A DNA stretch of 64,000 nucleotides from Bagarius yarrelli (Eukaryota > Chordata > Actinopteri > Siluriformes > Sisoridae), in contig VCAZ01000054.1 of the NCBI GenBank assembly GCA_005784505.1, forward strand, positions 1,274,501-1,338,500. Direction: 5' to 3'. Shown one piece after another: positions 13,571 to 27,275 of this stretch (position 1 is the stretch's first letter; each line of letters starts with the position of its first letter). Made by a program: the position numbers and the translations under genes. The notes under the pieces were generated by a model. It saw only the letters and a program-made list of their open reading frames with translations, was not told the DNA's origin and did no database searches.

Positions 13571-15017
13571 CTATACCTTGTTTAAATTCTTTTTTTTAAT
13601 AGCTTGTTTGCAATCACGTGATTCGGATGATGCAGGAAAACCTGGCGGAGGACCGAAAGTAAAAAAAAACAAGACGTAGAGGAAGGTTTGTATTGTAGTG
13701 GTTTACACAGTATTTCCAAAAAAGATGTTAACAAGTTAAAAATTATGTTGGACTTTGATCCTTCCATCATGAAGAAAATGGGAATTTTTTGCAGATATTT
13801 GCCTGCCATCGAGGCGGTAGTTTTAAGCAGACATCAAACATTCAGACATACTTTGACACTAAAAGACAAATAAAGACGCACAAAAGCATGGATGCGACAT
13901 TTTTTTCCGGCAGTTGATGGGTTCAACAACCACGAGCTCAAAAATAACAACCATTTGATTTTTGCCCAAAAGAGTAGCAGTTCTTTTTTGCCCTGTCAGT
14001 TACCATAGCAACAAGCATTGCTGTGCCTCTAGATTTTAGCTTTAAGGATTGTTTACCTTATTTTATTAGGTTAACCACTCTAAAAGATCTGCCACTAAAC
14101 GCCACTAAAGCCATGGATTATAATAAACGAGACAGAGAATTCATTGCACCTCAGTGTAATTGCATGGCAGGCTAACTTATTTACGGTCGTCTGTATTTTA
14201 TGTGTGGTAAATGTAGTGTGGTATTGCATGTAGTATCTGGGTTTTTTTAAATATAATTATACATAAACATATAATAAAGTAGCAATGCACAGAATATATG
14301 AGCCAGAAATATACTGTATGGTGCCCTGCCCAGCAGCGGGTTTCACTCTTCATGTAGCCGGTGTCACTCCGCTAGGTGACACTCCGCTTTTCATTTTACA
14401 AAGCACGGAAAAGCTAATATTATATAACCATTAAAAGACTTTCCCATGTGCGCGGTGTCAAAATCAGTGCACTAGAACAGCACCATTAACAGCCCCACCG
14501 GAGATGAGCGCTCCCCAGACAGGAACCTGCATCCACCGTACCTGTGGAGCTCTCTTTCTTTTGCTGTCAGACCGAGATACACTGTTTGCTTCCCGATGTT
14601 AATGTAGCTCATCCCCATCCCATCCCCATCCGTTCAAGCAGCGGGTTCTATCTGCCTGAGTGAGTGAAGCCGAGTTCTCAGGCTCCCAGGCTCTAGACAC
14701 CGTTAGAGCTCAGTGTGAGAGCCAAGTTTCTACTGTTTACACTAAGAGCATGCTGTCGAAGCTTCCTTACGAGTCTTTTGAGATTTGGCCAAATTACAAT
14801 GGTATTAGTTTGATTTGAATTTACCACTTTTTTACTGCAAGTATTTTGGAAGCCTGCTGAAATCCTTCAGCTAGGACTTAAATCCTTTCCAGCAGACAAT
14901 TTAGTGTCAAATAATGCACCATTGGATATGAGTTTGTATCGATATATTTTTAACACTATATAAAGATAAAGGGATTCAGTATTCAAGGTGTTTCTGCTGA
15001 ATAAAAAAATCATGGGG

Positions 15018-15165
15018 TTAATTCTCCGCACCACCAAGCTGCCACTGCTGGGCCCCTGAGCAAGACCCTTAAACATTCAACTGCTCGTTTGGAAGAAATT
15101 AGATTTAATGTAAGTCGCTTTAAATAAAGGTGTATGCCAAGTGACAGAAATGTAAATGTAAATAT
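15018..15165 (+). mobile_element. SINE fragment (body and tail)
   Basis: Contains CACCAAGCTGCCACTGCTGG, GCCCCTGAGCAAGACCCTTA and the TAAATGTAAGTCGCTT/CAGAAATGTAAATG tail of the second SINE subtype. The tRNA-like head is missing. Confidence 0.6.
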
Positions 15166-15324
15166 ATCTAAAAATTGGTGTCCTTTACACCCATAGGTGA
15201 GTCTTTCCTAACCTGGTCAAAGCACACAAAGGGATCTGTTGTCTCTGTATTGTGTAAGTGTTACATTTTAACCTCACAGCAGCTAACCAGCCCAAAACGT
15301 GTTTAGGCATTAAAGTGCTATACA

Positions 15325-15510
15325 GAGCACTGACCTCAACCTCACTGGTCGAGTTTGGGATAAAATGGATGAGACCAACTGAACCCATCATTAAAATATG
15401 AGTGATCTCATTAATTCTCCCAACAGCCACACTCTAAAATCTAATGGTAAGTCTACCCAGAACCGTGGAGTCTCAGCAAATTAGGGACTCAATCGGAATG
15501 GGATTTCCAG
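15325..15510 (+). pseudogene. Tc1-like transposase remnant
   Basis: Resembles the DLNPxEHLWDE region and the C-terminal part of a Tc1-like fish element (GACCTCAACCTCACTGG, then CAGCCACACTCTAAAATCTA). Many substitutions and stops. Same family as the copy at 27,046. Confidence 0.55.
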
Positions 15511-18318
15511 ATCTTCAGCTGTGTAGTATAGTCACACATTATTTTTTGAGATGAGTGCAACAGTTATATCTTTGCATTAATGTAAAATGAAGATTCCAAA
15601 AAAATCCTATCGTTTGAATGATTTCAGTCAAAAAGCAGCACTTGTTGGTTCCAGCAGACTAATTACGATTAATGCAAGTGTTAGAAAGTATTTCTTGTTA
15701 CGCAGTGAAAAATAACCGTGCAGGCGGTGCGTGTCGGGGCAGACAGTCTTAGGTTACTGTTTGTGTAAGCGCTGTAGCTGACATTGAACTTTCTCTTTCT
15801 TGCTCTCTCTTTCTCTCACTCACACCATCGACCCGGACATTCGTAATGAAGAGGACGGGCTCAAACATCTACAAATCATGCTACGACCCTAAGCACCTTC
15901 CTTAAGTTTCAGCTTCTATCTTTCCTCATCTTCCCTTTCAAATAAACAAGATGTCCGAAGCGAAATCTTCTCGTTCATCCCGAAGCAACCGGACACCACC
16001 GCTTATGTCATTAAACAGGGACTGAAACCTCATCCATGTAGTGTTCGCTTTATTCATTCATAGAACTGGCGAGATCTGGTGTGTATTCGTGTGTGTGTGT
16101 GTGTGTGTGTGTGTAAGCGCCTCTTAAGCAGGCACGTTATAAGACATCAGCTGGCTTTCCTGCGTTGTTTTCTGAATGCAGCCATTGTTCTTTGTTGCCC
16201 ACAATGCTCTCTTCTCCTCCCCTTACATTAATCTCGTGCGTAAAAGCCCACACAGCCGTCACTCAGCTTTGCACACTTTTTTTGCATCTTGTAAAAGTTT
16301 CCAAAATATATATATCAAATATCGATACAATTCCTGATCTCAGTTATTCTTTCAGTCTCCCTTTTTTTTCTGTTGGATTTGTTTTGATAGATTTTTTATG
16401 TCATCCTGATCTGTGTGGGAATAAAAGCATGGGATTTGATCAGCTTGCCACATCAAGGTTCCAAACAACACACACACACACACACACACACATACGCTCT
16501 CAGGCTGCCCCGTCCAAATCAGGAGAGCTGCGAACGCCAAAGTGTTCTGTCTCATACATAGCGCTGCCTTTGTTCTCTTTGTTTCAAAATAAATGCGCTC
16601 TAAATATTTATTTTACGCCTGTGCACAACGTAATCTGATCGAGATTTATGCCTGATCACTAACCTCGCGCCACACATGCTCAAATTAGCCGCTTTCAATT
16701 ACATCGCAAGTTCTTTCATTCTTTATGTCGCCCTGTCTCCAGCTCTCTCACTTCTTCATTTTTACTCTCAAATTAATCGAATGCTAATAACGCCGCCATA
16801 ACACACATTGCTAACTAGGCGAAAACAAAACACGCCCTAGTATAACCGAATTGCGTTGTGCAACTTTTTCGTATTTTTTTTTTATGTTTGCGATACCGTC
16901 TTTACTAATTCGTTTTTGATCGATCAACATGACAGCCATAAAAACTGTTATTAGAAAAAAGAAGCCCTGAATTTTACTGTGTGTGTGTGTGTGTGTGTAG
17001 GTGTGTGTGTGTGTGAGAGAGAGAGTTTCACAATAATAAAGATATTATGTGAAATATAAATTCATTCAGACCCACAAAAATACTCAAACACATTTTATGC
17101 ACTACTGGCTGTATTTGTTGTGCTTTACAGACCACACACACACACCTCTCATTTAGGCTGTGAACTTATGGAAACCCTACACACACACACACACACACGC
17201 ACACACACTGTAGCTCTGTACTCCAAATAAAGTCACAGTTCAGCAGCAGTCCAGACAAAGTGCCTTCTTCCCAGTATGTTAGCAGCGTAACAGGTAGATT
17301 TTCTGTGTGTGGAAGTGTGTGTGTTTGTTGTCAATATAAATGCTGTGTTACACTCTGTGTATGTTTTTGTATTGCTTGGTGTACACAGAACATGTCTATT
17401 CTTCAGTCATCAGTGCTACTTTAAACAGGAAATTTAGGAAAACTCTAACGATGGTTTACAATCTCAAATTTTTTCTTTTTCCTCTTTGTAAAAGACAGCC
17501 ATTATTCACTCCTCTGACAAAAACTCCTCAGTCCCTCGTGCGAAACACATTTCCGATCCAACTCCCGTACCCTAGTCCGACCCCATGGGGTGGTGGGAAG
17601 GATGAATTCCTTTTTACACATAAGTTCCTGGATGAGTTCCTCTTTCCTCTTTACACTGCACCTCTCCCACAACCAGCCAAAACAAGCGCTGTGTGTATGT
17701 GTGTGTGTGTGTGTGTGTGTGTAAGGCTCAGGCCCAGGGGATCTATCCCTATGGCTTCACTGTTGTGGCTGTGGCGCAGAAACCGATTTTAGCCAGATGT
17801 GTTCCAGATGAGCCTCCTCTAGCGCTGTACTCCGCTTCTGCTGCTGATCAAAGCGATCGGTGAGTGAAATCGATACGCAGACTAGGAGTAGTCGACTTCA
17901 AACCCTCGCCTACATCTGAAATATCACGAAATCTAAACCCTAACGATGCAATTGTAGGTTTTGAAAAGTCGTCATGGAGATCAGGAGATATTTCTTCCTC
18001 TCTCTCTTTTTCTCTCTGTCCCTCTTCTTCTCCATATATTTATTCTTATGATACTGGACAGATTGGATACAAAATTAGCTTTTGCGACATCTGTCTTTAA
18101 TTTTGGGCAAAACGATGATAAAGCTACTTGCGCTACATTTTACGTTTATATGACAAAATCCGAAAACATTATACAAAGGTATATTAAATATATCATAAGA
18201 CTCAATGACTTGTAATTATTGTAATTACTAAATGTGGGTATATATATACACAGAAATATCTTGAACATTAACGAGGTTCCAGAACCTTTCGTGGATCAGA
18301 AGTAATCGCGAATGAGTC

Positions 18319-18320
<2 letters not shown>

Positions 18321-18380
<60 letters not shown>
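18321..18380 (+). repeat. (TG)n microsatellite
   Basis: Thirty uninterrupted TG units. Confidence 0.97.
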
Positions 18381-18382
<2 letters not shown>

Positions 18383-20349
18383 GTGTTAGTCAGAATTTGA
18401 AGTGTATTAACACCTTTCATCAAACTTGTCCTAAACAATACCTGTTCTTGTCTTAGGACAGCTTTTATTAACTTTTTTTAACCACTTCAATTGTGGACTA
18501 CTTAAAATAAAATAAAATAAAACAATTGTAACAGAATACCATAGTGAATAAATGATCCAGAAACATGTAGAGATATTTAAAAGAATTTTTAGGAACGTAT
18601 TTTAATGGAATGAATTAGATGGCATAATCATTCATAAATTCTTTCTTTTTTTTTTCCTCTTTTCCTTTCCTCTTTTTTCATAATGGCCCTTCACCCACCC
18701 CAAACACACATACACAGTGCCCACCCCAGACCTGCAAACACACTGACAGATGGACGTACACTTCCATGCCAGAGGTTTTGCTTTTGTTTTAAAACGTGTC
18801 CGTCATGTTAGCAGTGGAAACGAGACCCTTGGCAGCTTCCTGCATTTGAATCGGCGCGTCCGAGGCGACGGGCTCCCGCTCGGCTAACCGCAAGCCTGCG
18901 TGAGAAATAGGAAGAAAGATTTGCATCAAAGACACACTAGTGTATATTCTTCTAACCTAAATAAATAGCGGTGTTTCTCCTTTGTGAGAAAAAAAAGAAT
19001 GGCAGATACAAAGAGAAAGAAAGAGAGAGAGAGAGAGAGAGAGTCTATTGATAGGGTCACATCTGTTTCTAACTGTATGTCTGGGGTCAATCCCCAGCTA
19101 TTTTAGTATCAGGGTACTTTGTGTGCTGGGTTTGCGATATTACTGCTACTTTTACCCAATCTGACTTTTGCTTGTCATTTAAGACTGAAAGCAGAAGTCG
19201 CATATTCATTAGTAATAAATAAGAACAAGGTTTGTGTTAAAATCCAAAAACACAGCCATGTCCTGACCCCTGTGCAAGGACCTTAACAATATCAGCTTGA
19301 TTTCTTAGGAAACGTAATTCAGTCCTGATTACAAACTACATGACTAAAGATGTAATCAGTAATAAAATCTTTTAGATTGTTTAACCTGTAATTTAATCTG
19401 ATTACATTTGGACTACTTTCAACGCTATTTTTGATTTACATCCTTGTAGAATAATAAAATGTTTTTTCACTTTTATTTTTACTGATGGCTGAAAAATGAC
19501 GTTAATTATAATAATTTTTTTTTTTTAATGATTTCAATTTCAAAGAAGTCTAAAGCAAACCAAGATCAAAATATAATTAAATAATGTGCTTTTTTTACCT
19601 TCTGGAAAAATCCAACACCTATTCATGCATTATGTGTATAATAGGTAATATGCTAATGTTTCTATAGCTACACTACCTTTACAGTCTGATATTTTGTATA
19701 ATTAATAATAATATAAAAAGTTATTTAACAGCTTGTATAACTGTAGATATGGTCAGGTGAAGGTTTAACGTTTGTAACAAATGCTTGTAGTTGTCATAAG
19801 GTTGTTCTTACATTTCTAGCATTTGGTGGACGTCCGTAGACAAAAGCATCTTAACTGAGATAAAATGCGATAAAGTTGATGATTTGTTATTAAATCCATA
19901 CTACCTATACCGTTATGCATTAGGTAGTGTAGATACAGCTAAGTTAGCACTGCAACTACTGTAGCGCTGTAAAACGTACTAAACTAAACTGAGCTAGATG
20001 TTAATATATATGTATGTGCCGCGCATGCTCAACCAGACAGCGAGAAGAGCTCTTCTGGTTTTTTTTTTTTTTTTGGTTTTTTTGTTGACCACTTTTTAAC
20101 AGACGTTTTAGTCTTTTCACAGTAATACTCATGCTAATATTTTATTAACAAACTTAATAACCTTTTTTTCTATTGAATTTAAAAAACTGCCACCTCTCGA
20201 AAAGCCGTCTGTGGTGCCTCTCCACCCACTGATGTCATCTGTTCCCACTCGAGACCAGCAATCTTTTGGGACCTAGGCACCGGCCCAGGACTTTTCGATG
20301 AAAAAAAAAGCACTGCCCGGTTCCCGTTCAGGCAATGGCACGAGTGGGA

Positions 20350-20455
20350 AAGCTGTATTTGGGGCCCAGCAGTTTCACCTTGATGGTGCTTGGAATTCAA
20401 CCTGCGATATTCCAATTAGCAGTCCAAAACTGATCACTGAGCTACCACTTTCACT
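20350..20455 (-). mobile_element. SINE fragment, opposite orientation
   Basis: GGGGCCCAGCAGTTTCACCT through AACTGATCACTGAGCTACCAC is the reverse complement of the head and body of the same SINE family. It lies head to head with the + copy that starts about 20 bp later. Confidence 0.65.
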
Positions 20456-20474
20456 GTTTTGTATCGCATCCCAA

Positions 20475-20735
20475 GGCAGTGGTGGCTCAAATGGTTAAGG
20501 TGCTGAGTTGTTAATCTGAAGGCCAGAAACACCTGGGTTCGAGCCCCACCACCGGCAAGTCAACCACTGTTGGGACCCTGAGCAAGACCCTTAACCCTTC
20601 CTGCTCCAGGGGCGCTGTATCATAGCTGACCCTGCGCTCTGACCCCCAACTTACTAAGATCGAGAAATGCATTTCATTGGCTTTGTCCATGTACCCTACA
20701 CAATGACAGTGAAGTTGAATGTTATTATATTAAAT
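20475..20735 (+). mobile_element. tRNA-derived SINE, near full length
   Basis: The head has an A-box-like GTGGTGGCTCAAATGGTTAAGG and a B-box-like GGGTTCGAGCCCC (20,538-20,550). The body is CACTGTTGGGACCCTGAGCA, then CAGGGGCGCTGTATCATAGC and a GTGACAACAAATGAATAAA-like tail region. This is the best preserved SINE in the window and typical of catfish genomes. Confidence 0.75.
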
Positions 20736-23063
20736 TTAAATGTGACAACAAATGAATAAAAAAGACAGAAGATTTTATTTGAGTTTATTACACATTTTTT
20801 TAATAAAATTTGTTAGCAATCACAAATCACTGTGGTACAAATACGAGTAACTTTGGAACGCTTTGGAATGTGCTGTTAACTTAACTTAGGAAAGGTCCCA
20901 TGGAGTTTTATCTCTTCACAGTGTACCCTACTAAGACAAGTGGGGCTGTTTAGCAGCGTGTAAGATTGGATGTGATGTCTCTGTCAGGGCCAGGCTTAGC
21001 CATGGGTGATGAAGTGTTTAAGGGTTTCAGCGTTTTGAATTCCTATTCCAGCCACTCCAGCAGCTGTGGTGTTTATGGAGAATTTGTTTTGAGTAGCATG
21101 GGCACACCATATGCCGCTCTACCAATCTCGTCTGGAACAGTGGCCGAGCTGGAATTTTTCTTGGCATCTTCTCCGGCTTGCTTTCTCGCTCGCTTTCCCT
21201 GAAAATCTTTGACCAGCTTGCCTTGTGTCATGTCTTTTCAAAGAGACGACAGGGACAAGAGCAGAGTCGAAGAAGGCAAATGATATATGGAGTGAGATTT
21301 CTGTGGTTTTATGGGGTTCTTGCTCCATTTCCTCCAGCACAATCCGCTCCAGTGTTCCACCAGGCAAATTCGTTTGCGAAAGCTCAATGTCAAAGAAGTC
21401 CAATGTCAATTGATGCCACTGTTCTTTGTGAGAAGTTTTTTTACGGGGCGTCAGGAAGGGGGGCATCACCCACCAGGTGATAAATGCTATAGGGAGTTCG
21501 GGGGAAGAGAAAGGAGGTGGAGGGTTCGATCACTCGCAGCCTTAAAAGAGCTTCTTTCATCGTTCCTCTCGACGGTCCCTCTCGCAGTGGGCTGGATGAA
21601 TAGACGGAGCAGGATGAAAGTTTAAACAGAGGGCTGTTTGCTCTCGGCGGGCGCTGGCACTGTAATTCTTCAGCTTCTTCAGAACACAGGAGGCCGGTGA
21701 TTAGCTCGCTCCGCGGTGTTTGTTATCCTTCATGTCACCACAGATTTAAACGCCTTTCACCTCCCGCTGGCCGCCTGGCTCACCAAATTCACGAACGAGG
21801 CAGCCCTTGTCTTTGCTTTGCCTTCACCAGACTCCTAAAATCCCCACTGTGAAAACAGAAAAACATCAACCAGACAGTACAGCTTGGAAGTGCTGCTCCA
21901 GTCCCATCAATCACTCTCACTCATCTTTTCTGATAACTGCTCTTACAATCCCAACACTTCTGTTCCCACAGTTCTGCACTTTGACTTCAGCCTTCCTGTT
22001 TCCTTTCTAGGGTGAGTTATTGGTATTGCCCTGTATGAAATTTTTTTTTTCATATCTGTTCAGATCAGTATTAAAATACAGTTTCCTTAAACACTGAAAT
22101 TACACAGAGGTCCATGTCTGGCACTTCTATGTGTTAGATTAGATTCTTCTGAATGAAATTTTAAACACTCAAGCGTGCCATTTTACCACTTGGAATGCAA
22201 ACTACGGTCAGTTTTTTTTTTTTTAGACAGCACTACAGCTTATACCTTAAAGATGTTTAAGGAGTGTAGAAGACGGTGTTCTGAGTCAGGAACTGATTGA
22301 TTGATCCCACAATCTTATGATCAGCAATCTCACAATAAAGCAAGTTGCTGTGGTAGAAGGTGGAAAAAAATACCCCAGGACCTAAACATCTTCATTCAGC
22401 TTCAGTTGACACTTTTTTTTTCAAACGCTCATTTTGTTTTTGCTGTACATCTGTTTTTCTACTCGCTGCTTCCCAGCAGAAATGTTTTCATCGCGTAAAA
22501 TACGTTGACCACGCCTACGTGCACATTTCATAGTGGAATCAGGAAAGTGGACTATCCTAAATGCTTGCCATTGAGTTGTTATTGTTTGGTGAGGTTACTT
22601 CATCAATTGGGATGATGAACAAATGTAGAGAAGAAATGGAGATCTGTGGAATGAAGCTCACAAGAAATACTGCATGAGTGAGAAGAGCGGAAGTTTCCAT
22701 GCTTGTACACGGGCTAGTACATGGTTTTATTGTGTGTGTTTGAATGTGTGTGAGTTTGGACCAGAGACTGTAAGCCTAGAAGAAAGCACAGAACACAGCC
22801 CACGGTCCCTGGGGAGCAGAAGAGCCGCAAAAGCCTGGAAGATGCCAAACAAATTACGGCGCAATTAGGGACGAGTGGGACGCATCGGCTCGCTGCAGAT
22901 TAGGACGGATTGTTTGGCTATGACTACGTGTCAGCAGACGCCGCACGGAATGCAGACTTCCACAAGAAAGGGGCTCGGAGTTTTACAGCCGGAAACCCAG
23001 CGCCGCACAGAGGACTTTTTAATTACGCCTTCACTCGCTCGTGGACTCCTCTATTGGTTTAGG

Positions 23064-23064
23064 G

Positions 23065-23109
<45 letters not shown>

Positions 23110-23491
23110 GAGTCTTTCATGTTCCTTATTTAACCTGGTGTCTTACAGTAAGATCCAATGTGTGTGGATGTGTATAGATTTTCTCATTGTGTCCATCTCT
23201 CTGTCTCTGTCTCCATCTGTCTTTCTTCTTTCTCTTTTTTGTCAGTGTTTTTGTGTGTCTGTCGTTCTCTGTCTCTCTCATTCTCCTTTTCTTGTGGTCT
23301 GTGGACACTCACATTTCTCTCAGATTGCTGTTAAATCAGTAACACAGAGACAAACAGGCAGATAGACAGACAGACAGAAAGACAGACAGACACATACAGT
23401 CGGTAAACATTGCCAGATCTTATCGACCTGTAATGCAGACTTCATGTGCTGATGTAATCTGTTAATCCGGTTACCCCTTCCAACAAGCACT

Positions 23492-23527
<36 letters not shown>

Positions 23528-23905
23528 CCTGAGACAACAGTTATAGGTGTGGTAGGGAAACCAAAGGAGTGCTGGACAATAAACGTTATTTGATTCTGTT
23601 GTGTTGATGAGACATACATGTGTGTGTTTGTGGGTGTGTGTGTGTGGGTGTTAAAGTGAGCACTTAAAGGCATGTGCAGTATTTTCATATTGTAACTGTC
23701 TAAAACTATTGACACCCTCTGGACTTTTTTCATCAGTACGCCATATGTGTAGCGTTCATCAGAAATCTTGTGAAAACAATTGTCACATTGTAAGGCTAGT
23801 TAAGTAAACGTTTTTCTGCTCACTAGCAACCCAGACAACAAAATACACACTGGGTGGAATTGTGGGTGTGGGAGGTATGTGTGTGTGTGTGTGTGTGTGT
23901 GTGAT
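23064..23905. repeat. Microsatellite cluster: TG, CAGA, CA and TG arrays
   Basis: Within 840 bases lie (TG)n at 23,064-23,109, a CT-rich patch at about 23,190-23,300, (CAGA)n at 23,349-23,393, (CA)n at 23,493-23,524, and TG-rich stretches near 23,618-23,650 and 23,874-23,902. No gene is seen in it. Confidence 0.9.
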
Positions 23906-26889
23906 CTGTGTGATCTCTGATCTGTCATTCACTTCACTGGAATTGTTGTCATTATCCAATTTGGGGAACTTTTGATGATTCATTAAGTTAACACGTGGTA
24001 TTTCAAAGGTACGTTGAATTGTCGTTACGTATTTAAGAAATTAAGCACTTGAGTGTATGTCGTTATCGGTAAATAGCCCACATCTGTGTGGGATGATCAG
24101 CAAAGCCTGACGTCTCACTCTTACTGCTCCGAAGCAGATCATTTTCCTAGAACAGCACACCCCAAAGTGACAGCAGAAATTTATTAACTAAAGATCACCA
24201 CAATCACATGATTCTGTCAATAATCTCCTAGGCTTTGCACCACCTCTCTTTCATCCTTTGTCTTAGAATTTTCACTTTGACTCCATGTTTTTAAAATTTT
24301 TTTCCAAAAATGGTTTGTGTACTCATTTTTGTGTAAAAGATTTAATAGTATTTGCCTTTTATGACTAGTCCTGTACTAGTCTTTCTTTCTATTTATTTTC
24401 TCTTAAGTGCCCCTATCGCCCACTTTCAGTGGCATGTTAGTTTACACTGAGCAGGGGCAGAGCGTATATCAAGCACTATTGGCTGTCATGCTTTTCAGCA
24501 TGCTGCTCCTCTGACCTCCTCTTTCTAAAGGGAAAATATTAACATACGGAATCACACTCGTGTCTAAAGCTATTTCATAGCCACCTTATTTACTGAATCG
24601 CTTACTCAGCCATGTGACATCCTAGTCCAGTGTATGCTTGGTTTTTCATCTCTGTGTACTGACTATGTACAAAAAAAGTATGCCCTTACCACCACTGAGG
24701 TTTGATTAGGTTAGTCAGAGGGCAGATAACATGTCCGGCTATGACCCTGTAGACTCCTGGTCATGTAGTATTATTAGAACAGCACCGGCACGCACAAAAG
24801 CACTCTGTGTTCTCCTATAATCACAGTTTGTGTGCGCACACACACACTTTGTGCACACACTTTGACCTTACAGCATGTTAAACATAAAGAAACACTACTC
24901 TTTATTAAAGTTTAACATGCTGACATTTACTTAGTTTGTGCGTCATCTACCGACTACAAGAAACTCTAGACAGGAGGACGGATTGATTTCCAGGAATGTG
25001 ATTAAATTATGTATAAGCAAGGAAAAGAACACTTAAGGTGGGAGGTGCTGTCATCGAAAAACAATCTCTTACACTGTAGTGTGATTTGGTCCGATATTAC
25101 CAGCATGGGTTTTGTTTTTGTTTTTTATACCACAGCAACTTGGTCACCAACACATCCATCCTTACTGTGATTACAAAGCGTAACATTCTCATTTGGGGAA
25201 ATTCCGTCATTTTGAAATAAATGAAAAAAAGTGCTGACACGCGAGAGCTTCCAAAAAGATAATATTCTATAGAAATATTTCAGAACACATGTTTTAATAA
25301 CATTCTGTGATTCGTCATACTATTAGCACTTTTGTTCTAGCTACGTTTTTTATGTCAATTGATCAACAATTTCTACAAATTCTAGTACAAAGTAAACTAA
25401 GAGGGCATTGTAAGCTGGGAACACCATAGGGAAAAAAAAAGCTTGGCTGTGTGACGTTCCAACTGTCCCATTATTTACTGCGCCGATCCTTTCCTATTTA
25501 ATATTCAGTTCGATGGCAACACATGAGCTTCAACATGTGCAAAAACGCTCATGTTACCACAAATTAGATTACAGCAAAGGAAAATTCACTTTAAAACTAT
25601 GTGAGTCCATAAATTACTGGAGAATTTCCACAGAAGAGTGTGTATTATTATCCTACAGTGATGACAGTTTGTATTGCTTTATTGTATTGTACATAGGGTT
25701 AGCTAACAATAAGCTAGCTAGCCAATTGAGGGTTAGGGTTATGCATAGGGTTATACATGTTTTATTGATAACTGTACAGTTGGTGCTATCGCTTTAACAT
25801 CTAAAATCTGTTTGTATTTTGATTTTATTTATTTATTTTTTAATTTTATATAAAAAAGTCGAAAATATATTGAGCGTGCAGTATTACTGCATACTGGCTG
25901 CAGGCCTCTATCTAATCAAATGTAAGCTCAGTACCAAGGTCAATTAGCTCACATATTCATAGATGCCAAGCAGTTATTATGCAAACATAGACAAGTTGTT
26001 GGATTGTTTTTCCATATATTAAATGAGGATTTACTAGAATATCAGACTGATGGTATGTTGAAACTCCAGATGATGATGACCAAAAACATGTCCAAACTTT
26101 AAGCCAATCCTGGTGAAATCTTTATTTTAACAAAAGATTGCATTTATAGCATCTTAAAAATAGTCCATTGCATTGCTAAATCAAAAAAATCACCCCAAGC
26201 ATACAAACATATTTAAAGTATACCTTATGTTAAGGAAAATATTCTACAGAATTTCTAAAGTAATACAGGAGACAACCATATAGCTTTCCCCAAAAACATG
26301 CAGTTAAAAAGTAAAAGCTTCAAGACTATTATATAATCACACTATTTTTTTTTTTTTTTTTCATTTCGGACATTTAACCTCCATAGCAAACGAGGAAATG
26401 TTTAAAACTTCACACAGCCACGACTCTGACACCATTCAGGGAGTTAAAATAACACGAGGACACAGCCAGTCCACACGCTGGCTCATTTACAAAGCTAATT
26501 AACAGAGCACAAGATGGATGTCTTCCAATTTTTTTTCAATAAAGCTAATGTATCGAGAAGTTGGGAGCCAAAGCGCTACTTCTGCCTCTGCGTTCTGGCC
26601 ATTTGTTAACAATTAGTCACAAATAATTTTGGTCATTCCGTATAAGTTGGATTCCACAGGCATGAAGAAAAGTACTGTTTGAAGGGGGAAAAGGGGAGGA
26701 AATGTGTCTGCGGTGAATTTCTCAAAGATGGTTATGTGTGGTCAGCAATTCCACCTGGGCACACACATAGACACAATAATGAATCTGTATTCCTGTGTTT
26801 AACATTAATAGGAAGTGGCATGGAGTATTAAACTCTTTATTAAGCAAACCTGAAAAAAACTGGCGAATCTGTCTCATTTTTTTACCCAA

Positions 26890-26960
26890 CCCAACAGTTA
26901 AAAATCAAGGGCCTTACTCAGGGGCCCAGCAGTGGCAAATTAGTAATTCCAGGAATTAAT
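26890..26960 (-). mobile_element. SINE body fragment
   Basis: GGGCCTTACTCAGGGGCCCA followed by GCAGTGGCAAATTAG is a short reverse-orientation SINE body. Confidence 0.45.
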
Positions 26961-27045
26961 CCTATAAAATCCTATAATATCACAAAAAAGTTTTCGTTGA
27001 CAATTAGGGACAGTGATTGGTCAGATGCAATTTACTCACATAAGA

Positions 27046-27275
27046 ATGCATATCTAGAATGCAGACTGAACCTCCTTGATATGGCATCAGTGCCAGATTT
27101 TACTAATGCTCTTGTCACTGAGTGGGCAAACATCCTCACAGCCACGCTCCAAAATCTAATGAAAATCCTTATCCTTTCTCCTGAGTGGAGAAAATGGGGT
27201 AGTAAATCTGCAATGGAATGTTCAAATAGTCTGTGATTTGGTCAGACGCCCACATACTTTGGCCATACAGTGTTA
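27046..27275 (+). pseudogene. Tc1-like transposase remnant, C-terminus and 3' end
   Basis: Encodes SVPDFTNALVTEWANILTA followed by TLQNLMKIL, the conserved C-terminal part of a fish Tc1-like transposase. Ends in the CATACTTTGGCCATACAGTGT terminal sequence of that family. Degenerate and 5'-truncated. Confidence 0.65.

Noticed and set aside
15847..15906. Short ORF starting MKRTGSNIYKSCYD
   Set aside because: Only 19 codons, no splice context, no recognisable homology.
21119..21625. Several overlapping open frames of about 100 codons on both strands
   Set aside because: Mutually overlapping in different frames, no domain and no clear splice sites; more likely GC-richer noncoding DNA.
25725..25760. 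TTAGGG-like units suggesting telomeric sequence
   Set aside because: Only about two adjacent copies; too few to be an interstitial telomere.
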